NCBI GenBank assembly: GCA_017829005.1
Contig: JAGAJF010000078.1
Span: 1-60,784 of the forward strand
Length of the DNA: 60,784 bases
Origin: Oscillospiraceae bacterium
Lineage (GTDB): Bacteria > Bacillota > Clostridia > Oscillospirales > Ruminococcaceae
Direction of reading: 5' to 3'
The notes under the pieces are model-generated. The model was given only the letters and a program-made list of their open reading frames with translations, was not told the origin of the DNA and made no database searches. The position numbers and the translations under genes are program-made. The number at the start of each line of letters is the position of its first letter. The first letter of the stretch is position 1. Shown here in pieces: positions 1 to 8,660 of the stretch.

Positions 1-243
1 GTCATTAAAGCTTGCTTCGGGTGACGAGCCTCTTATCGGCATTATCACAAGATTTGTTTCCCACAAGGGCATTGACCTTATCAAGTATGTTTTCGAGGAA
101 ATGCTGCGCCCAGCACCGCAAACTTGCAGCCAAGGCTCAGCATTTCCTCGAAAACATACTTGATAAGGTCAATGCCCTTGTGGGAAACAAATCTTGTGAT
201 AATGCCGATAAGAGGCTCGTCACCCGAAGCAAGCTTTAATGAC
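1..243. repeat. Perfect 106-bp inverted repeat (foldback) at the window edge
   Basis: Bases 1-106 are the exact reverse complement of 138-243, with a 31-base loop at 107-137. Base i pairs with base 244-i throughout. On the minus strand, the glgA reading frame runs normally through the right arm and the loop, then enters the left arm, which is a backwards copy of glgA sequence it has just passed. The frame closes there on a meaningless stop at 81-83. Perfect arms inside a coding gene at the end of a sequence are typical of foldback chimeras from assembly or whole-genome amplification. A true inverted duplication is possible but less likely. Confidence 0.93.
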
Positions 244-1085
244 TTCATAAGCTCAGACTTGCACTTTGCCTTGCCCGAGATATCCTCGGCAGTGAAATGT
301 GCGGGGAGAAGGGGGTCATGCTCGGGGTCATAGAGATTGGTGTCAATGCCGTTGAGGAACCCGCAGAGCTTGTACTGCTTGTTGGTAAGCGCCCTGTCCA
401 GACCGTGGGAATACCAGGGGTCAAGTATCTCCCATGCATAGCTGGGAGAAACAGTGGTTATCTTGTCGGCGGTCTCGAAGGCAGCCTTCATAAGGTTCAC
501 CGCACCGTCATACTCAAGGAGCTTTGCGTGATACATAGGTATGCCCATGATATCGTTGATAACGTCCATACCGTACCGTCCCTGATACTGAATGTTGTGA
601 ATGGTGAAAACGGTCTTGATGTCCTCATAGCCGTACTGGAATTTGTAGTAGGTCTGGTAATAAACGGGAACAAGGGCAGTCTGCCAGTCGTTGCAGTTAA
701 TGATCTGAGGCTTCCAGTCGATCTGCTTAATAAGCTCAAGCACCGCACGTGAGAGGAAAACAAACCTCTCGCAGTCGTCATAAAAGCCGTAAAGACCGTC
801 TCTTGCGTAGTAATACTCGTTATCGAGAAGGTAGTAGGTAACGCCGTTTGCCTCGCCCTCAAATACGCCGCAGTACTGCTTTCTCCAGCCCACGTCAACG
901 GTGAAGTTTTTAACGAATTTAAGCTTTTCACGAAGCTCGGGCTTGATGCTTTTGTACATGGGCAGAACCACACGACAATCGTGTCCCGCCTTGCACAGAG
1001 CCGCAGGCAGGGAACCCGCAACGTCTGCAAGACCGCCCGAAGCAGCGTAGGGAAGCGCTTCGGAAGCTGTGTAAAGTATTCTCAT
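81..1085 (-). CDS. glgA: Glycogen synthase, 3' end missing
   Basis: This is ADP-glucose-type glycogen synthase (GT5), which extends alpha-1,4-glucan chains. The N-terminal Rossmann domain is clear: it opens MRILYTASEALPYAASGGL, with the SGGLADVAG nucleotide-binding loop at residues 16-24, and continues with family-typical HDCRVVLPMYK and FTIHNIQYQG segments. The start is an ATG at 1085 after a GAGAAAGG ribosome site. Only about 326 residues are genuine, against about 480 in the family. Real sequence ends near base 107, and the last residues come from the foldback repeat. Most of the C-terminal GT-B domain is therefore absent from the window, which does not mean it is absent from the genome. 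It is the last gene of the glg cluster, separated from glgD by a terminator-like hairpin. Confidence 0.9.
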   Translation of the reverse strand: MRILYTASEALPYAASGGLADVAGSLPAALCKAGHDCRVVLPMYKSIKPELREKLKFVKNFTVDVGWRKQYCGVFEGEANGVTYYLLDNEYYYARDGLYGFYDDCERFVFLSRAVLELIKQIDWKPQIINCNDWQTALVPVYYQTYYKFQYGYEDIKTVFTIHNIQYQGRYGMDVINDIMGIPMYHAKLLEYDGAVNLMKAAFETADKITTVSPSYAWEILDPWYSHGLDRALTNKQYKLCGFLNGIDTNLYDPEHDPLLPAHFTAEDISGKAKCKSELMKSLKLASGDEPLIGIITRFVSHKGIDLIKYVFEEMLSLGCKFAVLGAAFPRKHT

Positions 1086-1158
1086 ATATATTCAAATCCT
1101 TTCTCTCGGAAGGTATTATTGCCGTAAATCAGATGCTTTCAAAAAATCTTTCTCTCAG

Positions 1159-1194
1159 AAAAACCGAGCCTGCGGGAACTAAGCCGCAGGCTCG
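1159..1194 (-). terminator. Intrinsic terminator between glgD and glgA
   Basis: An 11-bp perfect GC-rich stem (1165-1175 with 1184-1194) has an 8-base loop and is followed on the minus strand by GG and a run of five T. It should stop or attenuate transcription coming from glgBCD before glgA, so glgA may be expressed at a lower level or from its own promoter. Confidence 0.75.
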
Positions 1195-1233
1195 ATGTCA
1201 TACTGTGATATCAAGCCTGTTTTGGCTTAACTG

Positions 1234-2358
1234 TCAAATCTCTGCACCCTTGCCGATGTAGATAGGATAATTTGCAGAGCCTGTAAGAATTTTCTGGTCG
1301 GAAATATTAACGACCTTGTCGGTGATAACGCAGCTTATGCTGCAGTTTTTGCCGATAATGCTGTCCTGCATAATGATGGAGTCCTTGACAACAGCGCCCT
1401 TTGCAACCTTTGCGCCTCTGAACAGAATGGAGTTCTCAACAGTACCCTCGATAATGCAGCCGTCAGCGATAAGGGAATTCTTTACCTTTGCACCGATAGC
1501 GAATTTAGCGGGAGGATTATCGCGTATCTTGGTGTAAACGGGAGCGTTGTCGGGGAAGAGTCCCTTTCTGTTTTCGGTGTTCAGGAGAGCCATATTTGCG
1601 TCATAGTAGCTCTTGATGGAGGTTATCTTGGAGAAATAGCCCTCATGCTTGTAGGTCATAATCTTGTAACGGCAGCACTGAGCCTGGAGAATGCTCTTGG
1701 CAAAGCTGTAGATACCCTTTGCGGCACCGTCGGTAATCATACTCATAAGCAGGGGCTTGGAGATGATATAGGTGTTGAGGGAGATATTGCACTCGCCGCT
1801 TATCTCGGGATTGATGAGGACGTTATTGATGCGTCCGTCAGCGTCAATGCCGAAAACATTGGTATGAGCCGCAGCGTCAAGGTCAAGATAGGACTTTGCG
1901 TAAACAGCGGTGATATCAGCGCCGCTCTTTACGTGAGCGTCATAAAGCTTGTTGTAGTCAAGGCTTGTTACAACGTCGCAGTCGGACATGATAACATAGT
2001 CTGCGTCGGAATGACGGATAAAATCGGTAATTCCGTAAAGAGCCTCAAGTCTGCCTCTGTACATACCGCTGGTGAGGTTTGAGAAAGGAGGCAGCAGATG
2101 AAGTCCGCCGTTCTTTCTTGACATATCCCACTCTCTGCCCGAGCCTAAGTGGTCAAGGAGAGACTGATAGTTGGACTTGGTGACAACGCCCACCTCGTCA
2201 ATGCCCGAATTTGCCATATTGGAGAGGGTGAAGTCGATAAGTCTGTATCTGCCGCCGAACATGACCGAGCCCATGGTTCTCTGACGTGTAAGCTCGGGAA
2301 CTACGTCCTCGTGCATATTGGCGAAAATTACGCCCAGTATCTTTTTATTTAAGCTCAT
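1234..2358 (-). CDS. glgD: GlgD, regulatory subunit of glucose-1-phosphate adenylyltransferase
   Basis: GlgD is a GlgC paralogue of 374 aa. In Firmicutes it partners GlgC to form ADP-glucose pyrophosphorylase. The nucleotidyltransferase fold is recognisable (RYRLIDFTLSNMANSGID near residues 37-54), but the glycine-rich GxGxRL loop of GlgC is replaced by ANMHEDVVPELTRQR, so it is probably catalytically weak or inactive. The C-terminal third is a left-handed beta-helix with hexapeptide-like repeats (SILFRGAKVAKGAVVKDSII). An ATG start follows GGAAGG, and the gene lies 30 bp after glgC in the same operon. Confidence 0.93.
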   Translation of the reverse strand: MSLNKKILGVIFANMHEDVVPELTRQRTMGSVMFGGRYRLIDFTLSNMANSGIDEVGVVTKSNYQSLLDHLGSGREWDMSRKNGGLHLLPPFSNLTSGMYRGRLEALYGITDFIRHSDADYVIMSDCDVVTSLDYNKLYDAHVKSGADITAVYAKSYLDLDAAAHTNVFGIDADGRINNVLINPEISGECNISLNTYIISKPLLMSMITDGAAKGIYSFAKSILQAQCCRYKIMTYKHEGYFSKITSIKSYYDANMALLNTENRKGLFPDNAPVYTKIRDNPPAKFAIGAKVKNSLIADGCIIEGTVENSILFRGAKVAKGAVVKDSIIMQDSIIGKNCSISCVITDKVVNISDQKILTGSANYPIYIGKGAEI

Positions 2359-2388
2359 TGTATATTAACCTTCCTTCCGTGAAAGCTC

Positions 2389-3597
2389 TTACTTTTTCTT
2401 GATATCGGGAACCATCTGCTTGGGACCAACGACCTGACCCTCGGAAATGGTTATCTTGTTTCCGATTACTGCAATGCCCCAGTCGTCGCGGTTTTCGACT
2501 GTTTCGGGACGTGCGCCCACATGTGCGCCCTTTTCGATGATGCTGTTCTCGCCCACGATAGCATACTCGACCACAGCGCCCTCCTTGATAACGGTGCCGG
2601 GCATAATTATGGAGTCGGTAACTGTAGCGCCCTTTTCAATTGTAACGCCCTCGTAGATAACGGAGAAGTCGATATTTCCGTCAATGTTGCAGCCCTCTGC
2701 AATCATAGAGTTCTCAACATTTGCATTGTCGCCTATGTACTGAGGAGGGAGAACGGGGTTTCTCGAATACATCTTCCAGTCGGGGTCGTAAAGGTCGATG
2801 GGGATATTGGGGTTAAGAAGGTCCATATTAGCTTCCCAGAGGGAGTCGAGAGTTCCGACGTCCTTCCAGTAGCCGTCGAATGTCCATGCAACAAGCTTCT
2901 CGCCTGCATTCATCATATTGGGAATGATAGCCTTTCCGAAATCCTTGTCCTCGTCGGGGTTGTTCTCATTGTCGATGAGGTACTGTCTCAGCTTGCTCCA
3001 TGTGAATATGTAGATACCCATTGAAGCAAGGGTGGAACGGGGATTCTTGGGCTTTTCCTCAAAGTCAACGATATTGCCCTCGTCGTCGGTTATCATAATG
3101 CCGAAGCGTGAAGCCTCCTCCATAGGAACATCAAGAACGGCGATAGTTGCGGCAGCGTTCTTCTCCTTGTGGTAGCTGAGCATTACGTTGTAATCCATCT
3201 TGTAGATGTGGTCGCCCGAGAGAACTACCACATAATCGGGATTGTAGCGGTCAACGAAAGCGATGTTCTGGTAAATGGCATTTGCAGTACCCTTGTACCA
3301 CTCTGCGCCCAGAGCGGTCTGATAGGGCGGCAGGCAATGTGCTCCGCCGTACTGCTTGTCGAGATCCCATGGCTGACCGTTGCCGATATAATCGTTAAGC
3401 ACCAGTGGCTGATACTGGGTGAGAACGCCCACTGTATCAATACCCGAGTTAACGCAGTTTGAGAGGGGGAAGTCGATTATCCTGTATTTTCCTCCGTAGG
3501 GAACGGCAGGCTTTGCCATATCCTGAGTGAGGGCATACAGACGGCTGCCCTGTCCGCCTGCCAAAAGCATTGCGACGCATTCTTTTTTCGTGTACAT
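2389..3597 (-). CDS. glgC: Glucose-1-phosphate adenylyltransferase (ADP-glucose pyrophosphorylase)
   Basis: GlgC makes ADP-glucose and pyrophosphate from ATP and glucose-1-phosphate, the committed step of bacterial glycogen synthesis. At 402 aa it has the full family length. Visible motifs are the catalytic loop [14 protein letters not shown] (residues 11-24), [20 protein letters not shown] just after it, the metal-binding [13 protein letters not shown] and the sugar-phosphate site [10 protein letters not shown]-terminal beta-helix carries hexapeptide repeats. An ATG start is preceded by AAAGGAAGG. It sits between glgB (33 bp upstream) and glgD (30 bp downstream), so the three genes are probably one transcript. 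Confidence 0.96.
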   Translation of the reverse strand: MYTKKECVAMLLAGGQGSRLYALTQDMAKPAVPYGGKYRIIDFPLSNCVNSGIDTVGVLTQYQPLVLNDYIGNGQPWDLDKQYGGAHCLPPYQTALGAEWYKGTANAIYQNIAFVDRYNPDYVVVLSGDHIYKMDYNVMLSYHKEKNAAATIAVLDVPMEEASRFGIMITDDEGNIVDFEEKPKNPRSTLASMGIYIFTWSKLRQYLIDNENNPDEDKDFGKAIIPNMMNAGEKLVAWTFDGYWKDVGTLDSLWEANMDLLNPNIPIDLYDPDWKMYSRNPVLPPQYIGDNANVENSMIAEGCNIDGNIDFSVIYEGVTIEKGATVTDSIIMPGTVIKEGAVVEYAIVGENSIIEKGAHVGARPETVENRDDWGIAVIGNKITISEGQVVGPKQMVPDIKKK

Positions 3598-3630
3598 CTT
3601 GAAAATCCTTCCTTTCGGTAGTATACGGAA

Positions 3631-5766
3631 TTACTCCGCCGGTTTATCGTTCTTGGGTCTTCTGCCCCGCTTTTTGGGAGCCTCTTCGGGAGACTTTTCA
3701 GCAGCTTTTTTGGAGGAAACGGTCTTCTTTGCCGCCGAAGCCTTTGAGGTTGCTTTCTTCGGGGTCTTTGAAGCTGTTTTCTTTGTTTCCTTAACTGCGG
3801 CAGTCTCGGTAACGTCTATCTTCTCGCCTGTCTTTTTCCTGCGTGTCTTTGGAGGAACATACTTGAAGAACATTGCGGACAGTCCGGGGATTGTAAGGCT
3901 GATGGAATAATCGCAGCCGTGCATTGAATATTCCTTTGCCTTTATCTTGCCGTTGTCCACCTCTCCGCTGCCGCCGTATTTAACGTCGTCGGTGGAGAAT
4001 ATCTGCTCGTATGTGCCCTCGTAGGGAACGCCTATCCTGTAATCGCTCCTTTTGACGGGAACGAAGTTGCAGACAACAATTATCTCGGCAGGCTTTTCGG
4101 GGTCGGAATTGTCAATTCGCCTGAAGGATATAACGCTCTGAGTGTAATCGTCGGCACATATCCATTTGAAGCCGTCCCATGAATCGTCGTCGTGCCAGAA
4201 GGCGGGGGTATTCTTATAGAGATTGTTTAAATCTCTGTAGAAATCGTTCATCTTGCGGTGGGTCTCGAAGCCCAGAAGCATCCAGTCAAGCTCCTTCTCG
4301 TAATTCCACTCGATGACCTGTGCAAAATCGTTGCCCATAAAGTTGAGCTTTTTGCCGGGGTGAGCTATCATATATGATGCAAAGGCTCTCTGGCTTGCAA
4401 ATTTGCCCTCCATAGTGCCGCTGCTCATCTTTCCGTAAAGGGAAGCCTTTCCGTGGACCACCTCGTCGTGGGAGATGGGAAGAACAAAATTCTCGCTGAA
4501 TGCATAGAAGAAGGAGAAGGTGAGCTTGCCGTGGTCTCCCGCTCTGTAAATGGGGTCGGTGCGCATATAGGAAAGGGTGTCGTTCATCCAGCCCATATTC
4601 CACTTGAAGTTAAAGCCAAGTCCGCCCACATCAGCAGGCTTTGTGACCATAGGCCAAGCGGTAGACTCCTCGGCTATCATCAGCACATCGGGGTTTCTGG
4701 AGAATACTGTTGTATTCAGCTTCTGCAGGAATTCAATAGCCTCAAGGTTTTCGTGACCGCCGTTCTTGTTGGGTCTCCACTCCCGTCTGTCATAGTCAAG
4801 GTATAGCATAGAAGCAACAGCGTCAACTCTCAGACCGTCAACGTGGAATTTCTCTATCCAGTAAACGGCGTTTGAGATAAGGAAGCTTCTTACCTCCCCC
4901 TTGCCGTAGTCAAATACTCTTGTTCCCCATGCAGCGTGCTCCTTTTTGAGGGGGTCTGCGTACTCATAGCAGCAGTCTCCGTCAAACTCGAAAAGACCTG
5001 CAGCGTCCTTGGGGAAGTGGGCAGGCACCCAGTCAAGGATAACGCCTATGCCGTTCTGATGGAAGATGTCTATCATCTGCATAAACTGCTCGGGAGTGCC
5101 GTAGCGAGAGGTGGGGGCATAGTAGCCTATTACCTGATAGCCCCATGAGCCGTCATAGGGATACTCCGCAAGGGGCATAAGCTCCAGGTGAGTGTAGCCC
5201 ATATCCTTTAAGTATGCGGACATTTCGTGAGCGAATTTCACATAGTCGAAGGGGGAACCGTCCTCATACTGCTTCCATGAACCGAGATGCGCCTCGTAGA
5301 TGTTCATGGGGCTTTTGTAGATGTTGGTCTTTTTCTTGTACTCGTACCACTTTTGGTCGTGCCACTCATAGCTGTCAATATCGAAATATTTTGTGGCGGT
5401 GTTGGGGCGAAGCTCCATGTGTGTGCCATAGGGGTCTGCCTTGTCCACAATGCTCATATGAGAGGTCTCAACGCTGTATTTGTATGCAAAATACTGCTCC
5501 ACGCCCTCAATGAATATCTCCCACACCGTAGGGTCGTCCAGACGGTACATAGGATCTTTCCGTCTGTCCCAGTTGTTGAAGTCGCCCACCAGAGATACAG
5601 ACTTGGCATTGGGCGCCCAAACACGGAAATAAACGCCTTCCCTGCCGTCCTTCACGCCCTTGTGAGCGCCGAAGAAATTGAATGCCTCGCAGTTGCTGCC
5701 CTCGTGGAAAACAAAGAGCGGGAAATCATAATCTCCGATTGAGGAATTTTTCTTATTTTCACTCAT
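3631..5766 (-). CDS. glgB: 1,4-alpha-glucan branching enzyme with lysine-rich C-terminal tail
   Basis: GlgB cuts alpha-1,4 chains and rejoins them as alpha-1,6 branches. An N-terminal CBM48-like domain (VYFRVWAPNAKSVSLVGDFN) is followed by the GH13 barrel with the catalytic segments DGLRVDAVASMLYLDY, MIAEES and SHDE. I place the start at ATG 5766 (MSENKKN), behind AAAGGTGG; an in-frame GTG at 5784 overlaps that ribosome site and is unlikely. About 70 extra residues at the C-terminus are lysine/alanine-rich (KKTASKTPKKATSKASAAKK) and end in an AT-hook-like KKRGRRPK. This resembles histone H1 tails and is not a standard part of branching enzymes. It is the first gene of the glg operon. Confidence 0.95.
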   Translation of the reverse strand: MSENKKNSSIGDYDFPLFVFHEGSNCEAFNFFGAHKGVKDGREGVYFRVWAPNAKSVSLVGDFNNWDRRKDPMYRLDDPTVWEIFIEGVEQYFAYKYSVETSHMSIVDKADPYGTHMELRPNTATKYFDIDSYEWHDQKWYEYKKKTNIYKSPMNIYEAHLGSWKQYEDGSPFDYVKFAHEMSAYLKDMGYTHLELMPLAEYPYDGSWGYQVIGYYAPTSRYGTPEQFMQMIDIFHQNGIGVILDWVPAHFPKDAAGLFEFDGDCCYEYADPLKKEHAAWGTRVFDYGKGEVRSFLISNAVYWIEKFHVDGLRVDAVASMLYLDYDRREWRPNKNGGHENLEAIEFLQKLNTTVFSRNPDVLMIAEESTAWPMVTKPADVGGLGFNFKWNMGWMNDTLSYMRTDPIYRAGDHGKLTFSFFYAFSENFVLPISHDEVVHGKASLYGKMSSGTMEGKFASQRAFASYMIAHPGKKLNFMGNDFAQVIEWNYEKELDWMLLGFETHRKMNDFYRDLNNLYKNTPAFWHDDDSWDGFKWICADDYTQSVISFRRIDNSDPEKPAEIIVVCNFVPVKRSDYRIGVPYEGTYEQIFSTDDVKYGGSGEVDNGKIKAKEYSMHGCDYSISLTIPGLSAMFFKYVPPKTRRKKTGEKIDVTETAAVKETKKTASKTPKKATSKASAAKKTVSSKKAAEKSPEEAPKKRGRRPKNDKPAE

Positions 5767-5851
5767 AATAACAGATATATCCACCTTTCAGACTTTATAA
5801 AATACGGGCTGTTTTTCTGCTTTATCAGACAGCTCCGCTTATCTTACTAAT

Positions 5852-5880
5852 ATTTTAACAGATTATGCATTAGATTACAA
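5852..5880 (-). promoter_or_regulatory. Candidate sigma-A promoter of the glg operon
   Basis: On the minus strand a -35 TTGTAA (5875-5880) is separated by 17 bp from a -10 TAAAAT (5852-5857). It would start RNA about 80 bases upstream of glgB. Confidence 0.55.
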
Positions 5881-5886
5881 GAGGTA

Positions 5887-5903
5887 TTGTAAAAGTTTTA
5901 CAA
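5887..5903. promoter_or_regulatory. 17-bp perfect palindrome, candidate operator of the glg operon
   Basis: TTGTAAAA-G-TTTTACAA is a perfect 8+1+8 palindrome lying 7 bp upstream of the -35 box of the proposed glgB promoter. The size and position fit a dimeric regulator. It resembles neither a standard cre site (no central CG) nor the usual 18-bp Rex site, so the regulator is unknown. Confidence 0.5.
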
Positions 5904-6008
5904 ATCTCACTTATTTCTTACATACCCTTTGTGCAATACAACAACAGTTTTCCATTGCATAGGCAAGAAAAATGTAAATAATTGGTGAATAAAACGATTA
6001 AGAAGGAA

Positions 6009-8345
6009 TTATGCGGGGTATAACCTGAATACGGCGGCTGTTCTGTCATCGGGTCTGTCCCCCGAAGCTTCCTCCGCTGCCGCCATTATCCTGCCGCACA
6101 TCTGACCGCAGGTAAGCCCCTCGTTTTCAAGCACGGCGGCAACGGCAGCGCTTGTAATGTCAATGCCGTCGGTGGTCATAAGCACACGGGAGCTTTCGTT
6201 AAGCCGTATCCTCTCCTCAGTGACGGAAAGACCGTTTATTATGCCCACAGGAGCGGAGCTGTCGCTGTATACGCTCATAATGGGGCTTTCCCCCTCCTCA
6301 CGGGTAAATACGGCAGTGGGAGCCGCTCCCATTTTGATGAGCCTGCCCTCACCCGTATAAAGGTCGGCGGCGAATATATCAACGGTGGTGAAAATTTCTT
6401 CAGAGGAGGCGGCTGTCATTATGACATTGAGCATTTTAACGGCGTTTTTCCTGCCGATGCCCCCTGTTATCATACGGCGGAGAAGATTTACCGCCAGAGC
6501 GCTTCTGGAGCCTGCCCTGCCGCCCCTGCCCATACCGTCCGAAAGGATTATGTAGTAGTTTCCCAGACCGTCCTCGAAGCAGACGTGGCTGTCGCCGCAG
6601 GCAGAGCCTTCCGCCGCCTCTGCCTCTATCTCGCAGTCGGGAACATATCTGCCTTCCTGCCGCCATCTTATGCGGCACAGGCGGTCTTTTTCACCGCCGC
6701 AGAGCATTGTGACGGGTCTTGCAAGTCTTGACCCCAGAAGGGCGGCAAGACGCTCGGAAACGCCGCTAAGGTGAATATCACGAAAGCCATCGAGTGCGGC
6801 GATAAAGGCTTCACCGAAGGGGCGGCGCTCCCCGTCAAAGGCTATCTGAGCGGAGCGCACCTCAAAGCCCTCCTCCTCAAGAAGCCTTTTGAATACCTTT
6901 GAAAGCTCCTCATCGGGACGAAGCTCCTCCCCGCCGCTTCCCGAAAGCTCCCATATCATTCCGCAGGAGGCGGAAAGCTGCTCGGACGCCCCTTCTAAAA
7001 ATCTCCGCAGGTATGCCGAGCGGCGGCGGGATATTCTTTCCGCTCCCGCAGCTTTGCAGAAGCCGTCAGCGATCTGATCCTTTTTAGGGCAGCCCTCGAA
7101 GCCCGTCGGCAGCTCCTTTGCAGTAATTCTGCCCGTTTTTTCCGCAATGCTCTGAGCGGCTTTGAAGCAGCCTTCAAGACCGTCAGGCGAAATGCTGCCG
7201 CAAGCCGCACTGCACCTGCGCTGTGTGCAAATACCGCCGCAAACGTCCCTCTTGACCTTCTCATAAGGCTCACCGCCGCCCTCCTCCGAGCGGCGCATAA
7301 ACAGCTCCGCAGCCGTCTGAACATCTTCTCCCACCTCCTCAAGCACCTTTGCCGCAAACATAAGCTTGTCCGAACGTATATCCGACTTTTCCTCCGAGGC
7401 GAAAATGCCGTTTAGCTTCGGCAGATACAGCCCCTCGGGCACAAGGCAGTACAGTGCCGCCGCAATGCCCATATCCGCAATGAACCCGGGTGTTCCCGAG
7501 GGCATTCCCGCCGCAGCTGTTATGCCGAACGCCGAAAGGATAAATGCGGCGTTTACGGCGTATTTTCCCTTTGATGCATACATTCCCGTAACAAGTCCCG
7601 AAAAGGCAAGCATTGCTCCGCTGCGGCCGAGAGTCTGCTCCGAAAGCAGAAACGCTCCTGCGGAAAGTATGCCCACAGCCGCTCCCCCCGACCTGCCGAA
7701 TTTTCTTGCGGCAGCGGCGGTGCAGAAGCCTGCGGCTATCCTTCCGAGGTTAAGAAATTCGTTATGGGGTGTGCAGAGAGCGCATATGAGAAGCATATAT
7801 GTAATTCCCATCGCTGCCCCACGAAAGTCCGAACCGTCTTCGGAGTAAAAGCCGTTTTTTACCGTCCGAACAGTTTCGCAGAGACAGTATGCCCCTCCGA
7901 AGCACATCACCGCTCTGAAAAACACCGCCAAGAACATTACCCAGTCGCCGCCGTTTCCTGCACTGACAGCCGCAGAGCTTATAAAATACGCCGCTCCTGC
8001 CGCAAGAGAGCGCACTCCTGTACCGCATTTTTTTCCGAAGAGCTTCACGAACACAGCCGTCACCGCCGCTGCCGCCAGCTCTGCAATATGGTTCCACAGC
8101 GTCCCTGCCGCCGTCCATGCCCCGAACATTCCGAATACCGCCGCCGCCGCGCAGAGGGGGCTTCCCGCCGCCGCAAGAGAGGCTCCGAAGGGAGACGTTC
8201 CCCCGCCTATGCGCATATCCGCAGTGATAAAGCCCGCAAATGCCCATATAACGGCAAGAGCCGCCGCCCTGCCCTGTCTTGCAGAGATATTTTTTCCTGC
8301 GGAGCGAACAGCCCTCTCCCCCGTTTTTTCCGCTTTAGTTACCAT
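6009..8345 (-). CDS. spoIIE: Stage II sporulation protein E
   Basis: SpoIIE is the membrane-bound PP2C phosphatase that dephosphorylates SpoIIAA at the asymmetric septum and so activates sigma-F in the forespore. The 778-aa protein has a long run of hydrophobic helices (about residues 25-320), a central Cys-containing regulatory region, and a C-terminal PP2C domain with the metal-binding LSDGMGRGGRAG (near residue 600) and LMTTDGID (near 725). The start is ATG 8345 behind AAAGGAAG. The upstream gap holds a promoter-like sequence with an unusual 21-bp spacer. Its presence supports a spore-forming lineage. Confidence 0.94.
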   Translation of the reverse strand: MVTKAEKTGERAVRSAGKNISARQGRAAALAVIWAFAGFITADMRIGGGTSPFGASLAAAGSPLCAAAAVFGMFGAWTAAGTLWNHIAELAAAAVTAVFVKLFGKKCGTGVRSLAAGAAYFISSAAVSAGNGGDWVMFLAVFFRAVMCFGGAYCLCETVRTVKNGFYSEDGSDFRGAAMGITYMLLICALCTPHNEFLNLGRIAAGFCTAAAARKFGRSGGAAVGILSAGAFLLSEQTLGRSGAMLAFSGLVTGMYASKGKYAVNAAFILSAFGITAAAGMPSGTPGFIADMGIAAALYCLVPEGLYLPKLNGIFASEEKSDIRSDKLMFAAKVLEEVGEDVQTAAELFMRRSEEGGGEPYEKVKRDVCGGICTQRRCSAACGSISPDGLEGCFKAAQSIAEKTGRITAKELPTGFEGCPKKDQIADGFCKAAGAERISRRRSAYLRRFLEGASEQLSASCGMIWELSGSGGEELRPDEELSKVFKRLLEEEGFEVRSAQIAFDGERRPFGEAFIAALDGFRDIHLSGVSERLAALLGSRLARPVTMLCGGEKDRLCRIRWRQEGRYVPDCEIEAEAAEGSACGDSHVCFEDGLGNYYIILSDGMGRGGRAGSRSALAVNLLRRMITGGIGRKNAVKMLNVIMTAASSEEIFTTVDIFAADLYTGEGRLIKMGAAPTAVFTREEGESPIMSVYSDSSAPVGIINGLSVTEERIRLNESSRVLMTTDGIDITSAAVAAVLENEGLTCGQMCGRIMAAAEEASGDRPDDRTAAVFRLYPA

Positions 8346-8416
8346 ACCTTTTTTCTTCCTTTCTTTTGTTCATTATCTCTTTTTTCATTCCGTTCTTTTT
8401 CGGGATATATATTCCG

Positions 8417-8449
8417 ATTATACGCCGTCTGCGGTGCGAAAAAGGTCAT
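8417..8449 (-). promoter_or_regulatory. Candidate Spo0A-type spoIIE promoter (21-bp spacer)
   Basis: A perfect -10 TATAAT (minus strand, 8417-8422) lies 21 bp from ATGACC (8444-8449), a 4/6 match to TTGACA, and nothing -35-like occurs at 17 bp. In Bacillus, the Spo0A-activated sigma-A promoters spoIIG and spoIIE also have overlong spacers. No clear 0A box was found, so this is suggestive only. Confidence 0.4.
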
Positions 8450-8487
8450 AAGGGCGCAATAAATCTAATTTTCCATTTGGGGAAATT

Positions 8488-8533
8488 TCGGGATATCTCA
8501 CGAAAAAGCTTGTACGGGAAATACATATCCCGA
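8488..8533. repeat. Inverted repeat in the divergent spoIIE/8661 intergenic region
   Basis: The 9-bp arms TCGGGATAT (8488-8496) and ATATCCCGA (8525-8533) are perfect complements 28 bp apart. A third related word, CGGGATAT, begins at 8401. They lie in the 315-bp gap (8346-8660) between divergent genes, between the two promoters, where shared regulator sites would be expected. I see no gene in this gap. Confidence 0.4.
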
Positions 8534-8576
8534 AGTCCGTCGGCGCAGGTCGGGAAATTGTCAGCTCCATTTTTTC

Positions 8577-8605
8577 TTGACAAAAAAGGGAAATCGTATT
8601 ATAAT
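8577..8605 (+). promoter_or_regulatory. Consensus sigma-A promoter of the 8661 gene
   Basis: TTGACA (8577-8582), a 17-bp spacer and TATAAT (8600-8605) match the consensus perfectly, about 55 bases upstream of the 8661 start. Confidence 0.85.
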
Positions 8606-8660
8606 CAGATTAAAATGGGAGATAAATCGAATTTTTTAAAATTACGGGGGATTTTGAATT

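Noticed and set aside
12-239. 75-aa plus-strand ORF at the window start
   Set aside because: It is created by the foldback repeat; one half is the reverse complement of the other.
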